A DNA stretch of 5,943 nucleotides from Candidatus Altarchaeales archaeon A3 (GTDB taxonomy: Archaea; Altiarchaeota; Altiarchaeia; Altiarchaeales; Altiarchaeaceae): assembly GCA_002083985.1 (NCBI GenBank), contig MTER01000158.1, forward strand, positions 1 through 5,943, in the 5' to 3' direction. Below, one piece after another: positions 1 through 5,919 of the stretch. How positions within the stretch are numbered: position 1 is the stretch's first letter; every line of letters starts with the position of its first letter. A program made the translations under genes and the position numbers. The notes below the pieces were generated by a model, which ran no database searches, was not told the origin of the DNA, and saw nothing but the letters and a program-made list of their open reading frames with translations.

Positions 1-95
1 TTTTAAATACTAAAAATTATAAATTTTTAATCTTTTAAAATCTACAAGATTTTTAAATACTAAAAATTATAAATTTTTAATCTTTTAAAATATAC
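1..95. repeat. 50-base tandem direct repeat, two copies
   Basis: Bases 1-45 recur at 51-95 with one difference (42 versus 92), and the first 40 bases are identical. The period is 50 bases, and because the first copy starts at base 1 the array may continue outside the window. Each copy holds a small palindrome with 8-base arms, TAAAAATT and AATTTTTA, around a 3-base loop (11-29 and 61-79). Read on the minus strand, each copy gives a T5 tract just beyond the end of the nuclease gene, so the repeats could act as tandem transcription terminators. That role is inference. The spacing is too short for CRISPR spacers. Confidence 0.9.
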
Positions 96-103
96 TAACT
101 ATT

Positions 104-125
104 GTGAGTGTAAGCGAGGTGATTT
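104..125 (+). repeat. Single copy of dispersed GCGAGGTGATTT-type motif
   Basis: The 13-mer AGCGAGGTGATTT at 113-125 recurs exactly at 2392-2404, inside the palindrome array. The preceding GTGAGTGTAA (104-113) resembles GAGTGAGTGTAA at 5901-5912. It appears to be a degenerate solitary member of the same repeat family, lying between the left tandem repeat and the end of the nuclease gene. No function can be assigned. Confidence 0.4.
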
Positions 126-149
126 TGAGGTGGCTGAATAGTTACCTTC

Positions 150-168
150 AAATTTTATTTAAAAATTT
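150..168 (-). terminator. Possible weak terminator at the nuclease stop
   Basis: AAATTTT (150-156) and AAAATTT (162-168) can pair around a 5-base loop, and the minus strand carries a T5 tract just after the TAA stop at 168-170. Archaeal termination commonly uses T-rich tracts. The stem is all A/T and short, so the call is weak. The T-rich copies in the tandem repeat further downstream (1-95) could serve the same role. Confidence 0.3.
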
Positions 169-1229
169 TATTCCTCATGCAATTTTTCAGGAAGTTTAAT
201 TCTTTCTAATTGCTTTTGGATAATCTTTTTATCGGGAAGTTTTGTCTGATAGACAGAAATTTTTATTGGCTCATGAGTTTTACTTAATGTTAAGCGAACA
301 ACATTTTCTTTTTTTGAACGGCAGAGAATCAAACCAATTGATAATTTTTCAGAGGGAATTTTTATTTGCTCGTCAAGTGCTGCAAGGTAAAATTGCATTT
401 TTCCAACATATTCAGGTTTAAATTCACCTATTTTAAGTTCAACTGCAACAAGACATCTGAGTTCTCTATGAAAAAACAGTAAATCAATTTTGAATATCTC
501 ATCGTCAACTATTAATGGATATTCTTCACCGACAAAAGTTAAGTTTTTGCCAAATTCCAGAAAAAAAGTCCTCAAGTTGTTAAGAATACCTTTTCGCAGT
601 TCTTTTTCAGAAAATGTTTTTGAGAGATCCAGAAATTCTAACATATAATCATCTTTAAGGTGACGATGGATGTCCTCTAAAGGAACATCTATTTTATCCA
701 CCTCTATTTTTATCAGTTTATCCGTATTTTTGGACAGCATAAATCTTTCAAAATAAGCGGAGTCAATTTGACGAATCAAGTCACGAGAAGACCACCGTTC
801 TTTTAAACACATTTTCAGGTAAAACTCTTTTTCCCCCATTGTTTTTGTCTTCTCCAAAATAACTACATTATTTGTCCAACTGATTTCTGCAGGCAGTGCC
901 TGCAGTTTTTCATGCTGGCCATAGACAGTATAAAATCTTTTCATATTCCATAAATTACGCACAGAAAATCCATTCATATCAGGATACTTCATTCTTAAAT
1001 CTACTGATAGTTTTTCAACAACTCCTTCTCCCCACTTGTTTTTCTCCTGAAGATCAACAATCGTCTCACCAATAAACCAATAAAGATCAATCAATAATTT
1101 ATTTACGGTTGTAATTGCCCTGTGTTTGCTGTCTTCAACCTTCTTTATAATATAAGACAATGATTTTCTATAATCCTGTTCCTGTATCTGTTTTATTTCT
1201 ATATTTGTTTTTGTTCCTGTTTTTTTCAT
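168..1229 (-). CDS. DUF1016/YhcG-family PD-(D/E)XK nuclease
   Basis: A 353-residue protein with the two-domain layout of the DUF1016 (YhcG) family. The N-terminal domain (about 20-165) has family features such as WFIGE (51-55), LSVDL (74-78), the FSVRNLWNMKRFY stretch (88-100), ISW near 118 and RWSSRDLIRQI (145-155). The C-terminal PD-(D/E)XK domain (about 190-340) keeps the probable active site: D249 in KIDLLFFHRELRCL, then E264 and K266 in VELK, then Q279 in KMQFYLAAL. It is probably an active, metal-dependent, cytoplasmic DNA endonuclease. Family members are common in bacteria and archaea, often near restriction-modification genes or mobile DNA, and the biological substrate is not settled. 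The start at 1229 lies 22 bases after the pheT stop with no clear ribosome site or promoter between, so co-transcription with pheT is likely. The length is normal and the reading frame is intact. Its patchy distribution suggests horizontal transfer, but base composition does not set it apart here. Confidence 0.92.
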   Translation of the reverse strand: MKKTGTKTNIEIKQIQEQDYRKSLSYIIKKVEDSKHRAITTVNKLLIDLYWFIGETIVDLQEKNKWGEGVVEKLSVDLRMKYPDMNGFSVRNLWNMKRFYTVYGQHEKLQALPAEISWTNNVVILEKTKTMGEKEFYLKMCLKERWSSRDLIRQIDSAYFERFMLSKNTDKLIKIEVDKIDVPLEDIHRHLKDDYMLEFLDLSKTFSEKELRKGILNNLRTFFLEFGKNLTFVGEEYPLIVDDEIFKIDLLFFHRELRCLVAVELKIGEFKPEYVGKMQFYLAALDEQIKIPSEKLSIGLILCRSKKENVVRLTLSKTHEPIKISVYQTKLPDKKIIQKQLERIKLPEKLHEE

Positions 1230-1251
1230 CTTTATTTTTTAATGCCTGCTA

Positions 1252-2151
1252 TTAAATGTTACTATACACATCAGTTAAATTTATTTCAAACGCAGTAACA
1301 GGAACTTCAATTCCGAAATTTTCTATAACTACGGGCGAAATTTCCCCGAAAAATCCTGCCTCCGTATCTGTTTCTTTTGCCCCGATTAAAATTTTTGCAG
1401 CCCTTCCGTCTATAAAAAATCCCTTGTTAAATTCTGAAACTTTAACATTTTCGCTGTCTGTAATGCCAAACAAAATACCCTCAACAACCGCCTTTATTTC
1501 GGAAAAATTTGTCTTTGTGCCTGCAATTACTCCGCTGATTTTAACTACCTCCTGAAATTTTCCATTTGTTTTTTCAATAGTATAACCAATCTCAAAAATT
1601 TTTTGGGGATACCCTTTGGTTTTGTTTTTTTCAAGGAATAAAATTAATGAAGGCAGCAGATAATTCCTCACGACATTGTGTTCTGATGATAATGCGTTCT
1701 CCGTTTCAACGACATCCTGTGCATCCCTAGCATTCTCCGCTTCAATGTTGATGTTCATTCGCTTAAATAAATTTTCCCTGTTTGTAAGGATTAAGGACAT
1801 TGTTTCCTGAAAATTTAAACCGACCATTATGTTTCTTATTTTGTCGCAGAATACCTGAAATTTATCCTTTTGACCTATTGTAAAAATCTTCGGAATTTCA
1901 GGAATAAAATTTTCATAACCGTAAGCAATCGCTATATCCTCAACAATATCCATAGCATGAAATATATCTGTTCTGTAAGGGGAGATATAAACCTTTAAAC
2001 GATTTGTATCAATTACTTTTGATTCCATTCCTGCTTTGAGTAGTAAATTTTGCACCTCGTCAGTCCTAAATTTCATTCCGAGCATTTTATTAACATACCG
2101 AATGCTCAAATCCATTGCTTTGGTTTGCATAATTTGTGAGGTGTTTTTCAT
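1252..2151 (-). CDS. pheT: Phenylalanyl-tRNA synthetase beta chain, N-terminally truncated (B5 and core only)
   Basis: PheT partners with PheS to charge tRNA-Phe. The 299 residues match the C-terminal half of archaeal PheT, which is normally about 550 residues. The B5 domain is at about 13-84, with the signature around YRTDIFHAMDIVEDIAIAYGYENF (59-82). The catalytic-like core is at about 95-299, with NVVRNYLLPSL (159-169), FEIGY (186-190), FFGEISPVVIENFG (267-280) and AFEINL (287-292). The C-terminus is complete and ends where archaeal PheT ends. Missing are the N-terminal domains, including the B3/B4 domain that edits mis-charged Tyr-tRNA. Upstream of the ATG at 2151 the frame stays open only to the TAA at 2185-2187, and no PheT N-terminal sequence is visible up to HMG-CoA synthase. 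Homology seems to begin almost at the first residue, suggesting a breakpoint inside an ancestral gene. Conserved motifs and an intact frame suggest it is still expressed or only recently broken. It could be half of a split PheT, a paralogue, or a pseudogene. Confidence 0.88.
   Translation of the reverse strand: MKNTSQIMQTKAMDLSIRYVNKMLGMKFRTDEVQNLLLKAGMESKVIDTNRLKVYISPYRTDIFHAMDIVEDIAIAYGYENFIPEIPKIFTIGQKDKFQVFCDKIRNIMVGLNFQETMSLILTNRENLFKRMNINIEAENARDAQDVVETENALSSEHNVVRNYLLPSLILFLEKNKTKGYPQKIFEIGYTIEKTNGKFQEVVKISGVIAGTKTNFSEIKAVVEGILFGITDSENVKVSEFNKGFFIDGRAAKILIGAKETDTEAGFFGEISPVVIENFGIEVPVTAFEINLTDVYSNI
1694..1747 (-). repeat. In-frame imperfect 36-base duplication inside pheT
   Basis: An 18-base segment at 1694-1711 recurs at 1730-1747 with 15 of 18 bases matching, spaced exactly 36 bases (12 codons) apart. 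In the protein it gives EAENA at 137-141 and ETENA at 149-153, just before the conserved VVRNYLLPSL segment. This loop is usually short in PheT, so a 12-codon tandem duplication with later drift is plausible; chance similarity is not excluded. Confidence 0.4.
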
Positions 2152-2180
2152 GGTAAATATTTGGTAAATAAGGCAAATGT

Positions 2181-2190
2181 AAATTTAAAT
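2181..2190 (-). promoter_or_regulatory. Possible TATA box for pheT and the nuclease
   Basis: The minus strand reads ATTTAAATTT here, preceded by purine-rich AGAATAA, which could be a BRE-like element. The centre is about 35 bases upstream of the pheT ATG, so transcription starting about 26 bases downstream would give a leader of roughly 9 bases, usual for archaea. The region is very AT-rich and such boxes occur by chance. Confidence 0.3.
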
Positions 2191-2353
2191 TTATTCTAAT
2201 GTTTACTTTTTTCGCTTTTCTGAGTGATTTTTTAAACTTGTTTGAAATACAGGAAGGATGGTGAGTGCATCTCTTTTTTTAAAAAAGAAAAGTTCATCTA
2301 TTAGACATGTTGCAAATTAATTTGACTCATATTTTTAATGTCGTGAAGTTGCT

Positions 2354-2564
2354 ATTTCAAAATTGTGTAAATTTTGAAATCTCCGATCAACAGCGAGGTG
2401 ATTTAAAAATTTCAGAAATTTTTAAATCTCTGAACGAAGTGAGGTGATAAAATTCAAAAATTTTTGCTGTCATTTCAAAAATTTTGAAATCTCTGAACAG
2501 TAATGAAGTGATTTCAAAAATTTATTTTTGAAATATGCGATTTCAAAAATGAAATTTTTGAAAT
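2354..2564. repeat. Array of five palindromes with related linkers
   Basis: Five strong inverted repeats are present: 2354-2380 (11-base arms, 5-base loop), 2400-2428 (13-base arms, 3-base loop), 2472-2490 (9-base arms, 1-base centre), 2511-2534 (11-base arms, 2-base loop) and 2540-2564 (11-base arms, 3-base loop). Four share the arm ATTTCAAAA and TTTTGAAAT; the second uses GATTTAAAAATTT. A shorter palindrome, CAAAAATTTTTG, lies at 2455-2466. After the first three comes a linker of about 20 bases resembling CTCTGAACGAAGTGAGGTG (2381-2399, 2429-2447, 2491-2510). Arms stay complementary although loops and arm sequences differ, so the palindrome itself seems to be the maintained or replicated unit, as in REP/BIME-like repeats. 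It has no constant repeat and unique spacer pattern, so it is not CRISPR. Confidence 0.85.
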
Positions 2565-2664
2565 ATGAGAGTGAAACGAACTTAACTTATCACAAATTTG
2601 AAATAAGCATCAAGGTAATTTAAACAAGCAATAAAGTTAATTTGTAAGTCTTAATTTGGAACTT

Positions 2665-2734
2665 GCTCAATATTAAGTGGTAAATCACTCGTAACCGTCA
2701 AAAAATAACGAGTAACCTCCACTCTTTATTGAGC
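2665..2734. other. 70-base nested imperfect hairpin
   Basis: GCTCAATATTAAGTGG (2665-2680) pairs with CCACTCTTTATTGAGC (2719-2734) at 13 of 16 positions, the mismatches forming one central 3-base internal loop. Inside it ACTCGT (2687-2692) pairs with ACGAGT (2708-2713). It lies 6 bases inside the right terminal inverted repeat of the candidate element, so it may be a subterminal structure recognised by a transposase, or a structured RNA. No known RNA family is recognised. Confidence 0.5.
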
Positions 2735-2874
2735 ATATTCTTAATTTGCAACAACTCTATTCTGATTTGGGAAAGGTAGTTGATAGAGTTAAAGCGTTGA
2801 TTGATTGAAATGTGCCAGACAAAATTTTTCATATTGTCCAATTTAGATTACGATTTGGATGTATGACTAAAACT

Positions 2875-3930
2875 TCAGTCCTTTCTTAAATGTATTCCTT
2901 TGATTTTTCCCTTAAATTTAGCATAAATTGCATAGTCAATATATTCCTTATAGTCTATATACTTCTTTAATAAATTCGGATTTCGTCTTCGTTCATTATC
3001 TTTTGTAACCTTAATAACAAATGCATCGCTTCCCGCTCCGCTGCCAAATGATGTTGCCAGAATCAAATCGCCTTCGCATGCGTAATCAAGAACATTTGCC
3101 AGTCCGAGAGGTGTTGCTCCCGAATAAGTATTTCCGATGTAAGGCGTAAGCAATCCAAGTTCAACCTGCTCTTTCTTAAAATTTAATTTCTTTGCGACTT
3201 CAAGCGGAAATTTTCCGTTCGGCTGGTGAAAGACGGCGTATGTAAAATCATCCGGCTTTAAATTATTCCTTTCCATAATTTTAGTTGCTGCCGATGACAC
3301 ATGTCTGAAATATGCGGGTGCCCCAGTAAATCTTCCGCCATGACTTGGAAATTCGGCACCTTCCCTTCTCCAAAAATCAGGCGTATCCGTTGTAAATGAA
3401 TATGTGTCTAAAATTTCTGCAATTAAATTTTCTCTCCCTATTATATAAGCGGCTCCTCCTGCCGATGCTGTATATTCCAGAGCATCACCCGGCCTGCCCT
3501 GCGAAGTATCCGTACCTATTGCCATTCCATACTTCATCATTTCTGCTTTGACAAGTCCCATACACATCTGAATTCCCGCTGTTCCAGCTTTACATGCAAA
3601 TTCAAGATCTGCTGCCATTAAATTTGGCGTTGCCATTATCGCTTCCGCAACGATGGTTGCCGTCGGCTTAACTGAGTATGGATGTGATTCGGAACCCACA
3701 TATAATGCACCTATTTCCTGCGGATTGATATTAGCATGCTGAATTGCATTTCTTGCCGCTTCAACTGCAATTGTCGCCGCATCCTCATCCATTCCGGGAA
3801 CTGACTTTTCATAAACATTCAAGCCCGCTGACATTCTTTTTCCATCTTCCCCCCAGACCCTTGCTATTTCTTCGGCTTTTATCCTGAATCTTGGAACATA
3901 ACCTCCATAACCAACAATTCCGACCGACAT
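2875..3930 (-). CDS. Hydroxymethylglutaryl-CoA synthase, archaeal type
   Basis: This enzyme condenses acetyl-CoA with acetoacetyl-CoA to HMG-CoA, the committed feed into the mevalonate pathway for archaeal isoprenoid lipids; it acts in the cytoplasm. The 351 residues match the archaeal family in length and along the whole chain, with a thiolase-like fold. The catalytic triad is visible: E81 in GSESHPY, C113 in FACKAGTAG and H235 in AVFHQPNGK. Other family segments are [10 protein letters not shown] at the start, [19 protein letters not shown] (143-161), [17 protein letters not shown] (266-282) and [11 protein letters not shown] (294-304), with the [14 protein letters not shown] tail near 330-343. 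The ATG at 3930 fits family N-termini. In many archaea this gene is followed by acetoacetyl-CoA thiolase and a DUF35 scaffold protein, which form a complex with it; neither is in this window, and the gene is followed by the repeat-rich gap. Upstream, 107 bases separate it from adenine deaminase, with TATA-like boxes suggesting its own promoter. Confidence 0.97.
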   Translation of the reverse strand: MSVGIVGYGGYVPRFRIKAEEIARVWGEDGKRMSAGLNVYEKSVPGMDEDAATIAVEAARNAIQHANINPQEIGALYVGSESHPYSVKPTATIVAEAIMATPNLMAADLEFACKAGTAGIQMCMGLVKAEMMKYGMAIGTDTSQGRPGDALEYTASAGGAAYIIGRENLIAEILDTYSFTTDTPDFWRREGAEFPSHGGRFTGAPAYFRHVSSAATKIMERNNLKPDDFTYAVFHQPNGKFPLEVAKKLNFKKEQVELGLLTPYIGNTYSGATPLGLANVLDYACEGDLILATSFGSGAGSDAFVIKVTKDNERRRNPNLLKKYIDYKEYIDYAIYAKFKGKIKGIHLRKD

Positions 3931-3948
3931 TTTTGTGTATTAATCTGA

Positions 3949-3958
3949 TATTTAAATT
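3949..3958 (-). promoter_or_regulatory. Possible TATA boxes for HMG-CoA synthase
   Basis: The minus strand carries ATTTAAATAT-like sequence centred about 24 bases upstream of the ATG at 3930, the spacing expected for a leaderless archaeal transcript. An alternative box, TTTATATAG, lies at 3988-3996 and would give a leader of about 36 bases. There is no Shine-Dalgarno-like sequence before the ATG (it is preceded by ACACAAAA), which favours the leaderless option. The whole 107-base spacer is A/T-rich, so neither box is certain. Confidence 0.4.
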
Positions 3959-4037
3959 TTTATATTAATTTTTATAGTGTTAAATTTCTATATAAATTAC
4001 AATTTGAATTAGAATTTTATTAATAATTTCATTAAAT

Positions 4038-5750
4038 TTATTCTACAATCAAATCCACAAATTTAAAATCCCTGACATTTACCAAACCCCTATCAGTAAT
4101 TTTTAATTCAGGAATTACGGGCAAAGCAAGAAATGAAAGCGTCATAAATGGCTCACTTAATCTGCATCCGAGAGCCTTTGCTTTTTTACTTAAAATTTTC
4201 ATTTTTTCTATAACATCTTCAGCATCGTCTGACATTAATCCGGCAATCTTCAGGGGCAATGAATGTAGATTATTATCACTTACAACCACAATTCCTCCCT
4301 GAAGCCATTGTATTTCACTTATTGCTCTTAATATATATTCGTCACTGCTTCCGACACAAATAATATTGTGGGCATCGTGTGATATACTTGATGCAATTGC
4401 TCCGTTCTTTATTCCAAAGCCCCTTACAAATCCAACTGCAAAATTTTCTCCTTTGTGCCGGTCAACAACCACTATTTTCAATATATCTCTGCTTAAATTT
4501 TCCGTTAAAAAACCTTCATTTACTTCAACTTCATTTATTTCCTCTTTCGTCCATATTTGCCCATCCATAGCTTTTATTACCCTCACTTTTTCTTTTCCTT
4601 CTTTCTTATTTGTCTTAATTTTTAAGTCATCAGGATAAATTTTTCTAATTTTTACAGTATGCATAAATTTTTCAGGAATTTTTATTCGTCTGGTTTTTGA
4701 GAGAAAATTTCCTTTTCCGTTACTGGCGACAACCTTGCCTTTAAATATCACCGTATCAACATTAAAGTCCTTTAAGTTATCAACAATGGTTATGTTTGCG
4801 TCTCTTCCAACTGCTATTGCACCTAAATTTTTTAAATTAAAGTAATTTGAAGGATTTAATGTTGCCAGTCGTATTGCGTCAATTTCATCCATTCCCATTT
4901 CAATTGCTTTCTTGAGCAGTAAATTTATGTGTCCTTTATTTAATTCGTCGGCATGGATGTCATCACATACGAGCATACAATGAGCGGTTGAAACCTTATT
5001 CCTGATAATTTCCTTTAAAATATTTATATTCTTTGCAGCAGAACCCTCTCTGAGCATCAGATACATTCCCTTTCTTAATTTTTCAATTGCCTCTTCATAA
5101 TTTGTTGATTCGTGATCCGAATGGATGAACAAAGCATAAGCATTTAATAAATTTCCTTTTAAATCAGGACAGTGTCCGTCAATTACAAACTTATTTGAAT
5201 TAAAAATTTCTAATTTTTCAATAATTTCGGGGTTGCAATTTATCACTCCTGGAAAGTTCATCACTTCTGCTAATCCTAAAATTTGTTTGTATTTCTTTAG
5301 TCCTTTGATGTCATGAATGGTTATTTTTTCAGATGTTTCAAAGGCCTCTGCTGCTGGAACACAAGACGGAATGTTAAAGTAAATTTCTATTGGAATATCT
5401 TTTGAATTCCGAATCATAAATTTAATTCCTTCCATACCAAGAACATTTGCAATTTCATGAGGGTCTGCAACAACCGCACAGGTTCCGTGTTTAACAGCTA
5501 GTTTTGCAAATTCGGATGGAATGAGCATAGAACTTTCAATATGAACATGTGAGTCAATAAAAGAAGGCAGTAAAAATTTATCTGATTTTATATTTTCATC
5601 TTTTTCCATAAAAACAATCTTTCCATTTGTTATTCCTACCCTTGCCTTATAAATTTCCTTTGTTATTACATTTACCAAATTTCCTTCAACAAATAAATCA
5701 CATTTCTCAGGATGTAAAGCAGAATTTATCAGAAGAGAGTATTTATCCAT
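4038..5750 (-). CDS. ade: Adenine deaminase
   Basis: Adenine deaminase hydrolyses adenine to hypoxanthine and ammonia in purine salvage; it is a metal-dependent amidohydrolase of the cytoplasm. At 570 residues it has normal length. The N-terminal composite and TIM-barrel part shows the HxH metal motif at H68 and H70 in FIDSHVHIESS, ADPHEIANV (95-103), DGHCPDLKG (191-199), SDHES (211-215) and the late aspartates in CDDIH (262-266). The C-terminal adenine-deaminase domain (about 390-570) has SISHDAHNI (456-464), SDNN (491-494), LPLKIAGLMSD (498-508) and the EPFMTLSFLALPVIPELKITDRGL stretch (533-556). These separate it from other amidohydrolases such as dihydroorotase or cytosine deaminase. The ATG at 5750 gives the expected N-terminus; no clear ribosome site precedes it. 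The stop is followed by a 107-base A/T-rich spacer without an obvious T-rich terminator, so some read-through into HMG-CoA synthase is possible, though the functions are unrelated. Confidence 0.96.
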   Translation of the reverse strand: MDKYSLLINSALHPEKCDLFVEGNLVNVITKEIYKARVGITNGKIVFMEKDENIKSDKFLLPSFIDSHVHIESSMLIPSEFAKLAVKHGTCAVVADPHEIANVLGMEGIKFMIRNSKDIPIEIYFNIPSCVPAAEAFETSEKITIHDIKGLKKYKQILGLAEVMNFPGVINCNPEIIEKLEIFNSNKFVIDGHCPDLKGNLLNAYALFIHSDHESTNYEEAIEKLRKGMYLMLREGSAAKNINILKEIIRNKVSTAHCMLVCDDIHADELNKGHINLLLKKAIEMGMDEIDAIRLATLNPSNYFNLKNLGAIAVGRDANITIVDNLKDFNVDTVIFKGKVVASNGKGNFLSKTRRIKIPEKFMHTVKIRKIYPDDLKIKTNKKEGKEKVRVIKAMDGQIWTKEEINEVEVNEGFLTENLSRDILKIVVVDRHKGENFAVGFVRGFGIKNGAIASSISHDAHNIICVGSSDEYILRAISEIQWLQGGIVVVSDNNLHSLPLKIAGLMSDDAEDVIEKMKILSKKAKALGCRLSEPFMTLSFLALPVIPELKITDRGLVNVRDFKFVDLIVE

Positions 5751-5765
5751 ATTTTAAATTTTATT

Positions 5766-5855
5766 TCAATTTCTACAAAGTTTAACTGCATAATGTCTTA
5801 TGTTTTCAACAAAACCATACATATCAGACCGACCTTTCATCTGTTTTTTGAACAT
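5766..5855 (-). CDS. Possible 29-residue ORF just upstream of ade
   Basis: An ATG-initiated frame of 29 codons ends 15 bases before the adenine deaminase start. Its product, with a central DMYGFVENIRHYAVKLCRN segment, has a balanced composition that looks more protein-like than random A/T-rich translation. I do not recognise it. There is no Shine-Dalgarno sequence before its start, and an in-frame TGA lies six bases upstream of the ATG. It may be a leader ORF, the remnant of a lost gene, or chance. Confidence 0.2.
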   Translation of the reverse strand: MFKKQMKGRSDMYGFVENIRHYAVKLCRN

Positions 5856-5879
5856 CCATCAAAACAAGAAAATTTCTCA

Positions 5880-5912
5880 TTTCACTCCGCTTCGTTCAAA
5901 GAGTGAGTGTAA
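5880..5912 (-). repeat. Dispersed GAACGAAGCGGAGTGA-type motif upstream of ade
   Basis: The minus strand reads TGAACGAAGCGGAGTGAAAT at 5878-5897, closely matching the array linker TGAACGAAGTGAGGTGATAA at 2431-2450 (TGAACGAAG is identical). TCACTC (5882-5887) and GAGTGA (5901-5906) can pair around a 13-base loop. It looks like a solitary, degenerate member of the family found in the large gap. Confidence 0.45.
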
Positions 5913-5919
5913 TTTATAA
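5911..5919 (-). promoter_or_regulatory. Possible TATA box upstream of the small ORF and ade
   Basis: The minus strand reads CTTATAAATT here, a good archaeal TATA-box match. Transcription from about 5888-5890 would give an ade leader near 140 bases that contains the whole 29-codon ORF. No equally good box lies closer to the ade start, where the sequence is simply A/T-rich. Confidence 0.3.

Larger units (their letters stand above)
2302..2759. mobile_element. Candidate MITE or emptied insertion sequence with terminal inverted repeats
   Basis: TAGACATGTTGCAAATTAA at 2302-2320 is matched, as its reverse complement, at 2741-2759 with 17 of 19 positions identical; the inner 13 bases (TGTTGCAAATTAA) are perfect. 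These ends enclose about 458 bases with no transposase gene, as expected for a MITE or an internally deleted IS. CTATT occurs near both ends (2298-2302 and 2757-2761) and might be a 5-base target duplication, but it overlaps the repeat ends, so this is uncertain. The interior carries the palindrome array and a large hairpin. The family cannot be assigned without a search for a full-length relative with the same ends. Confidence 0.42.
2152..2874. other. 723-base non-coding stretch between HMG-CoA synthase and pheT
   Basis: No reading frame longer than about 45 codons with recognisable content was found on either strand. From left to right it holds the probable pheT promoter (2181-2190), an unassigned A/T-rich stretch to 2301, a candidate TIR-bounded element (2302-2759) with a palindrome array and a hairpin inside, and a 115-base stretch (2760-2874) in which nothing is recognised. 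It occupies the place where the 5' half of pheT on one side, and the usual thiolase and DUF35 genes on the other, would be expected. Confidence 0.7.

Noticed and set aside
1256..1555. 99-codon plus-strand frame inside pheT
   Set aside because: It lies antisense to a gene with clear PheT motifs and its translation has no recognisable features.
2271..2290. T7-A6 palindrome as a terminator
   Set aside because: The stem is a plain T-run facing an A-run with almost no loop, and it does not follow the end of any gene closely.
2258..2320. 20-codon plus-strand ATG frame preceded by AGGAAGG
   Set aside because: The purine tract directly abuts the ATG with no spacing, the product is lysine- and serine-rich, and it ends inside the left terminal repeat.
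2354..2564. CRISPR array
   Set aside because: Units vary in length and sequence, there is no constant repeat with unique spacers of uniform size, and no cas gene is present.
2698..2832. 44-residue minus-strand frame across the right end of the candidate element
   Set aside because: A frame of this length is common by chance in A/T-rich DNA, its product is not recognised, and it crosses the terminal repeat and hairpin.
4366..4638. Plus-strand frames of 90 and 63 codons (4366-4638 and 4379-4570) inside ade
   Set aside because: They are antisense to the conserved adenine deaminase C-terminal domain and have low-complexity products rich in S, F, L and P.
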